A stretch of DNA of 64,000 nucleotides from Afipia sp. (lineage in GTDB: Bacteria; Pseudomonadota; Alphaproteobacteria; Rhizobiales; Xanthobacteraceae): positions 62,001-126,000 of the forward strand of contig JANINQ010000021.1 of the NCBI GenBank assembly GCA_024508675.1, given 5' to 3'. The notes below the pieces were generated by a model, which was given only the letters and a program-made list of their open reading frames with translations, made no database searches and was not told the origin of the DNA. Both the position numbers and the translations under genes were made by a program. This document shows, piece after piece, positions 61,958-64,000 of the stretch; position 1 is the stretch's first letter; every line of letters begins with the position of its first letter.

Positions 61958-62770
61958 TCAGGACAGCCAGCGCTTGCGGCGCTTGTAGTGCTTGATCCCG
62001 CGAAAACCCTTCGTTTCGGCGTTGGCCGCACCGACTCCAAGATAAAATTCGCGAACATCCTGATCGCGGATCAACTGTTCGGTCGGCCCATCAGTCACGA
62101 TCTTTCCGGATTCCATGATGTAGCCATACGTCGAGACCGCGAACGCGACTGCCGCGTTCTGCTCGACAAGAAGCATGGAAACGCCCTGCTCCCGGCTGAT
62201 CCGCGCGATGATGGTGAATATCTCCTCCACCAGCTTCGGCGACAGGCCGAGCGACGGTTCATCCAGCAGCATCAGTTCCGGTTGGGCAATCAACGCACGG
62301 CCGATGGCCAGCATCTGCTGCTCGCCACCGGAGAGATAGCCGGCGCGCCCTGTCCTGCGTTCGAACAGACGCGGAAAATACGTGTAGACCAGATCGAACG
62401 GTGTCTTCGTCCCGCTGCGGCCTGACATTGCGTAGGTTGCAGCGGTCAGGTTCTCCTCGACCGTGAGATCTTCGAAAATCCGCCGCCCCTCCATCACATG
62501 GAAGAGTCCGCTCCGCACAAGCTGGTGCGGAGCGAGACGCGCCACGGCGCCGCCCTTGAACAGGATTTCACCTGTGGTGACCTTGCCGTCTTCCAGTTCA
62601 AGCAGATTGGAAATGGCCTTGAGGGTGGTCGATTTGCCGGCTCCATTGGAACCCAGCAAGGCGACCACCGTTCCCTTGTCGACTTTCAGCGACAGGCCGC
62701 GGAGCACCTGGACCGTCTTGTTGTAGACGACCTCGATGTTGTTGACTGAGAGAAGTGCTTCCGCGGTCAT
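61958..62770 (-). CDS. livF: Branched-chain amino acid-type ABC transporter ATP-binding protein (LivF-like)
   Basis: The 270-residue ATPase has Walker A GSNGAGKST, signature YLSGGEQQMLAIGRAL and Walker B LMLLDEPSLGLSP, the LivF pattern. The C-terminus has a charged tail of about 30 residues beyond the usual end. Position after a LivK-like binding protein supports a HAAT-type importer. Confidence 0.9.
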   Translation of the reverse strand: MTAEALLSVNNIEVVYNKTVQVLRGLSLKVDKGTVVALLGSNGAGKSTTLKAISNLLELEDGKVTTGEILFKGGAVARLAPHQLVRSGLFHVMEGRRIFEDLTVEENLTAATYAMSGRSGTKTPFDLVYTYFPRLFERRTGRAGYLSGGEQQMLAIGRALIAQPELMLLDEPSLGLSPKLVEEIFTIIARISREQGVSMLLVEQNAAVAFAVSTYGYIMESGKIVTDGPTEQLIRDQDVREFYLGVGAANAETKGFRGIKHYKRRKRWLS

Positions 62771-62775
62771 TGTCG

Positions 62776-63954
62776 TTACTTCGCGATCTTGATCCAGTCG
62801 GAGACCGGCTTCATGGTCTTGTTGGCGCCGTCATATTGATAGACGCGGCCGACAGGCACCGTGTTGCCAGGAATCGAGATCGGCACGCCGATGATCCCGC
62901 CAGTGTCGAAGTCCTTGATGGAGTTCAGCGCAGCCTTCATGTTTGCCGCTGTGAGATCCTTCTTGGCGTCCAGCGTGCGCTTGGCAGCTTCGGTCATCAG
63001 CATCGCGGTCAGGAAGCCCTGCATGTAACCGGTGGACTGATATTCGGGGCGGATCTGCCGGATCTTCTCCAACATCGGCGACTTGCCTTCGGTGTCGAAG
63101 TAGTAGCGATACGGCATCACGCCCATGAAGCCGTCGGCGACGTCCGCTGACTTCGCCCAGATCGCGTTGTCCATCGACCAGAATGTGCCCATGAACTTGG
63201 TCTTGAGACCGAGCTGCTTGGCCTGGGTCATGAATTCCGGCAGCGGCGCGAGAATGTAACCATGGAAGATAGTGTAGTCGGGATCGGCACGGCGCAGCTT
63301 GAGCACCTCGGTGGAGACGTCGACGCTGGTCGGCGGCGTCGCGATCTTCTCCACGATCTTGAGACCCAGCTCAGCCGCGCGCTTCTCTGTCGGCACGATC
63401 GGATCGCGGCCGAACTCGGTGTCCGAATTGACCAGAGCGATCTTCGCGCCCGGCTTGGTCTTGGCGATGTATTCCAGCAGGATGCCGATCATCTCCGAGT
63501 AATCCGGCCCGGCGATGAACTGGTTCGGGAAGTTCTTCGGATCGTTCAGTTCCGAAGCGAAGGATGCGCCCGCGAGCATGATGTCGCCGCGGCGATTCAA
63601 TTCGGCATTGATGGTCTTGGAGAACGCCGTGGAGTCACCATAATAAAGGCTCACCTTCTCCTGGCTGGTGATGCGGTTGAACACCGCCACGGAGTTGTCG
63701 ACCTTGTAGCCGGTATCTTCCGCGACATACTTGACCTTGCGGCCGTTGATGCCGCCGGCGTCGTTGACGATCTTCACATAGTCCTGAAACGCGTTGTTGA
63801 GCGCGATACCCGCGAAGGCGAACACGCCCGTCATCGGCATAGATCCGCCGATCACGATCTCATCGGCGGCGCGCGCCTGAACCCCGAGGCCCAAAGCAAG
63901 GCAGCCTGCGGCTGCGTAGGACAGCACCTTTCGGCGCGTTGGAAAGAGTTTCAT
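62776..63954 (-). CDS. ABC transporter substrate-binding protein, branched-chain amino acid/amide type (LivK/UrtA-like)
   Basis: The 392-residue periplasmic protein has a signal peptide ending QARAADE and the LivK-type pattern IVIGGSMPMTGVFAFAGIALNNAFQDYVKIVNDAGGINGRKVKYV. The ATG at 63954 follows GGGAG by eight bases; GTG 63957 is also in frame. The next gene in the operon is a LivF-type ATPase and then an acyl-CoA ligase, suggesting uptake of an acid that is then activated. The substrate is unknown. Confidence 0.88.
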   Translation of the reverse strand: MKLFPTRRKVLSYAAAGCLALGLGVQARAADEIVIGGSMPMTGVFAFAGIALNNAFQDYVKIVNDAGGINGRKVKYVAEDTGYKVDNSVAVFNRITSQEKVSLYYGDSTAFSKTINAELNRRGDIMLAGASFASELNDPKNFPNQFIAGPDYSEMIGILLEYIAKTKPGAKIALVNSDTEFGRDPIVPTEKRAAELGLKIVEKIATPPTSVDVSTEVLKLRRADPDYTIFHGYILAPLPEFMTQAKQLGLKTKFMGTFWSMDNAIWAKSADVADGFMGVMPYRYYFDTEGKSPMLEKIRQIRPEYQSTGYMQGFLTAMLMTEAAKRTLDAKKDLTAANMKAALNSIKDFDTGGIIGVPISIPGNTVPVGRVYQYDGANKTMKPVSDWIKIAK

Positions 63955-63973
63955 CACTGTATCTCCCTGTGTG

Positions 63974-64000
63974 TTATTTCTTGAACGGCCATAGATGAAA
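63974..64000 (-). CDS. C-terminal end of an upstream gene, possibly the ABC permease
   Basis: The last bases, read on the minus strand, encode FHLWPFKK and a TAA ending at 63974. Only eight codons are visible. The position directly before the binding-protein gene suggests a LivM-type permease, but the sequence is too short to confirm. Confidence 0.35.
   Translation of the reverse strand, partial: FHLWPFKK

Noticed and set aside
60572-62425. Long open frame of 617 codons on the plus strand
   Set aside because: It is antisense to the acyl-CoA ligase and livF genes, both of which have complete family motifs.

Overview
The window reads as a chromosomal segment of an alphaproteobacterium, most likely a member of the Bradyrhizobium/Afipia/Rhodopseudomonas group (Nitrobacteraceae). 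This rests on gene content and protein style, not on a database search. It carries no rRNA, tRNA, prophage, insertion sequence or CRISPR that I can recognise. Nearly all of it is densely packed, co-oriented metabolic operons with overlapping start and stop codons (ATGA, TGATG, TTGA).

Region 1 (1-11,200) begins with a threonate/tetronate-type dehydrogenase cut by the window edge, a class II aldolase and an ArsC-like reductase. Two convergent pairs follow, each a periplasmic PQQ-type sorbosone/aldose dehydrogenase with a c-type cytochrome. Next come a proline iminopeptidase and a complete pqqABCDE operon, including the 26-codon pqqA at 10445-10525. This is a plausible unit of PQQ synthesis plus quinoprotein dehydrogenases plus electron acceptors. 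Region 2 (11,200-16,630) is the phosphate regulon pstSCAB-phoU-phoB, with a Pho box before pstS and an intrinsic terminator between pstS and pstC.

Region 3 (16,860-45,130) is a large formate dehydrogenase and molybdenum/tungsten island. It has a soluble NAD-type formate dehydrogenase (FdsA plus a fused FdsG-FdsB) and a membrane-bound, Tat-exported formate dehydrogenase (FdoGHI) with a small Tat protein and an HTH-TorD fusion chaperone. It also holds a run of poorly characterised genes (DUF3305, DUF3306, DUF6352-like, DUF6505-like, a biotin/lipoate-ligase-like protein), a multi-cluster ferredoxin, an Mrp-type Fe-S carrier and FdhD. Cofactor genes are mobA, mobB, moeA, a MoeA fused to a binding-protein domain, and a MoeA-like protein. 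A tungstate-type ABC transporter and an HTH plus binding-protein-domain regulator complete the island. Together these cover metal uptake, cofactor synthesis, sulfuration and chaperoning for two formate dehydrogenases.

Region 4 (45,230-60,140) starts with a WD40-cytochrome c fusion and then a complete C-P lyase (phosphonate) locus. This comprises phnGHIJKLMN, the divergent GntR repressor phnF, the transporter phnCDEE, and a second cassette (hexapeptide acetyltransferase, second PhnM-type hydrolase, 2H phosphoesterase). Pho-box-like sites before phnG and phnC match the pstS box, and a perfect 26-bp palindrome before phnG is a strong candidate PhnF operator. So phosphonate use appears to be under joint phosphate-starvation and PhnF control. 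Region 5 (60,140-64,000) is the distal part of a branched-chain amino acid/urea-type ABC transporter operon with an acyl-CoA ligase.

The least explained and most interesting content is the set of uncharacterised proteins around the FdoGHI formate dehydrogenase, which look like a dedicated maturation system.
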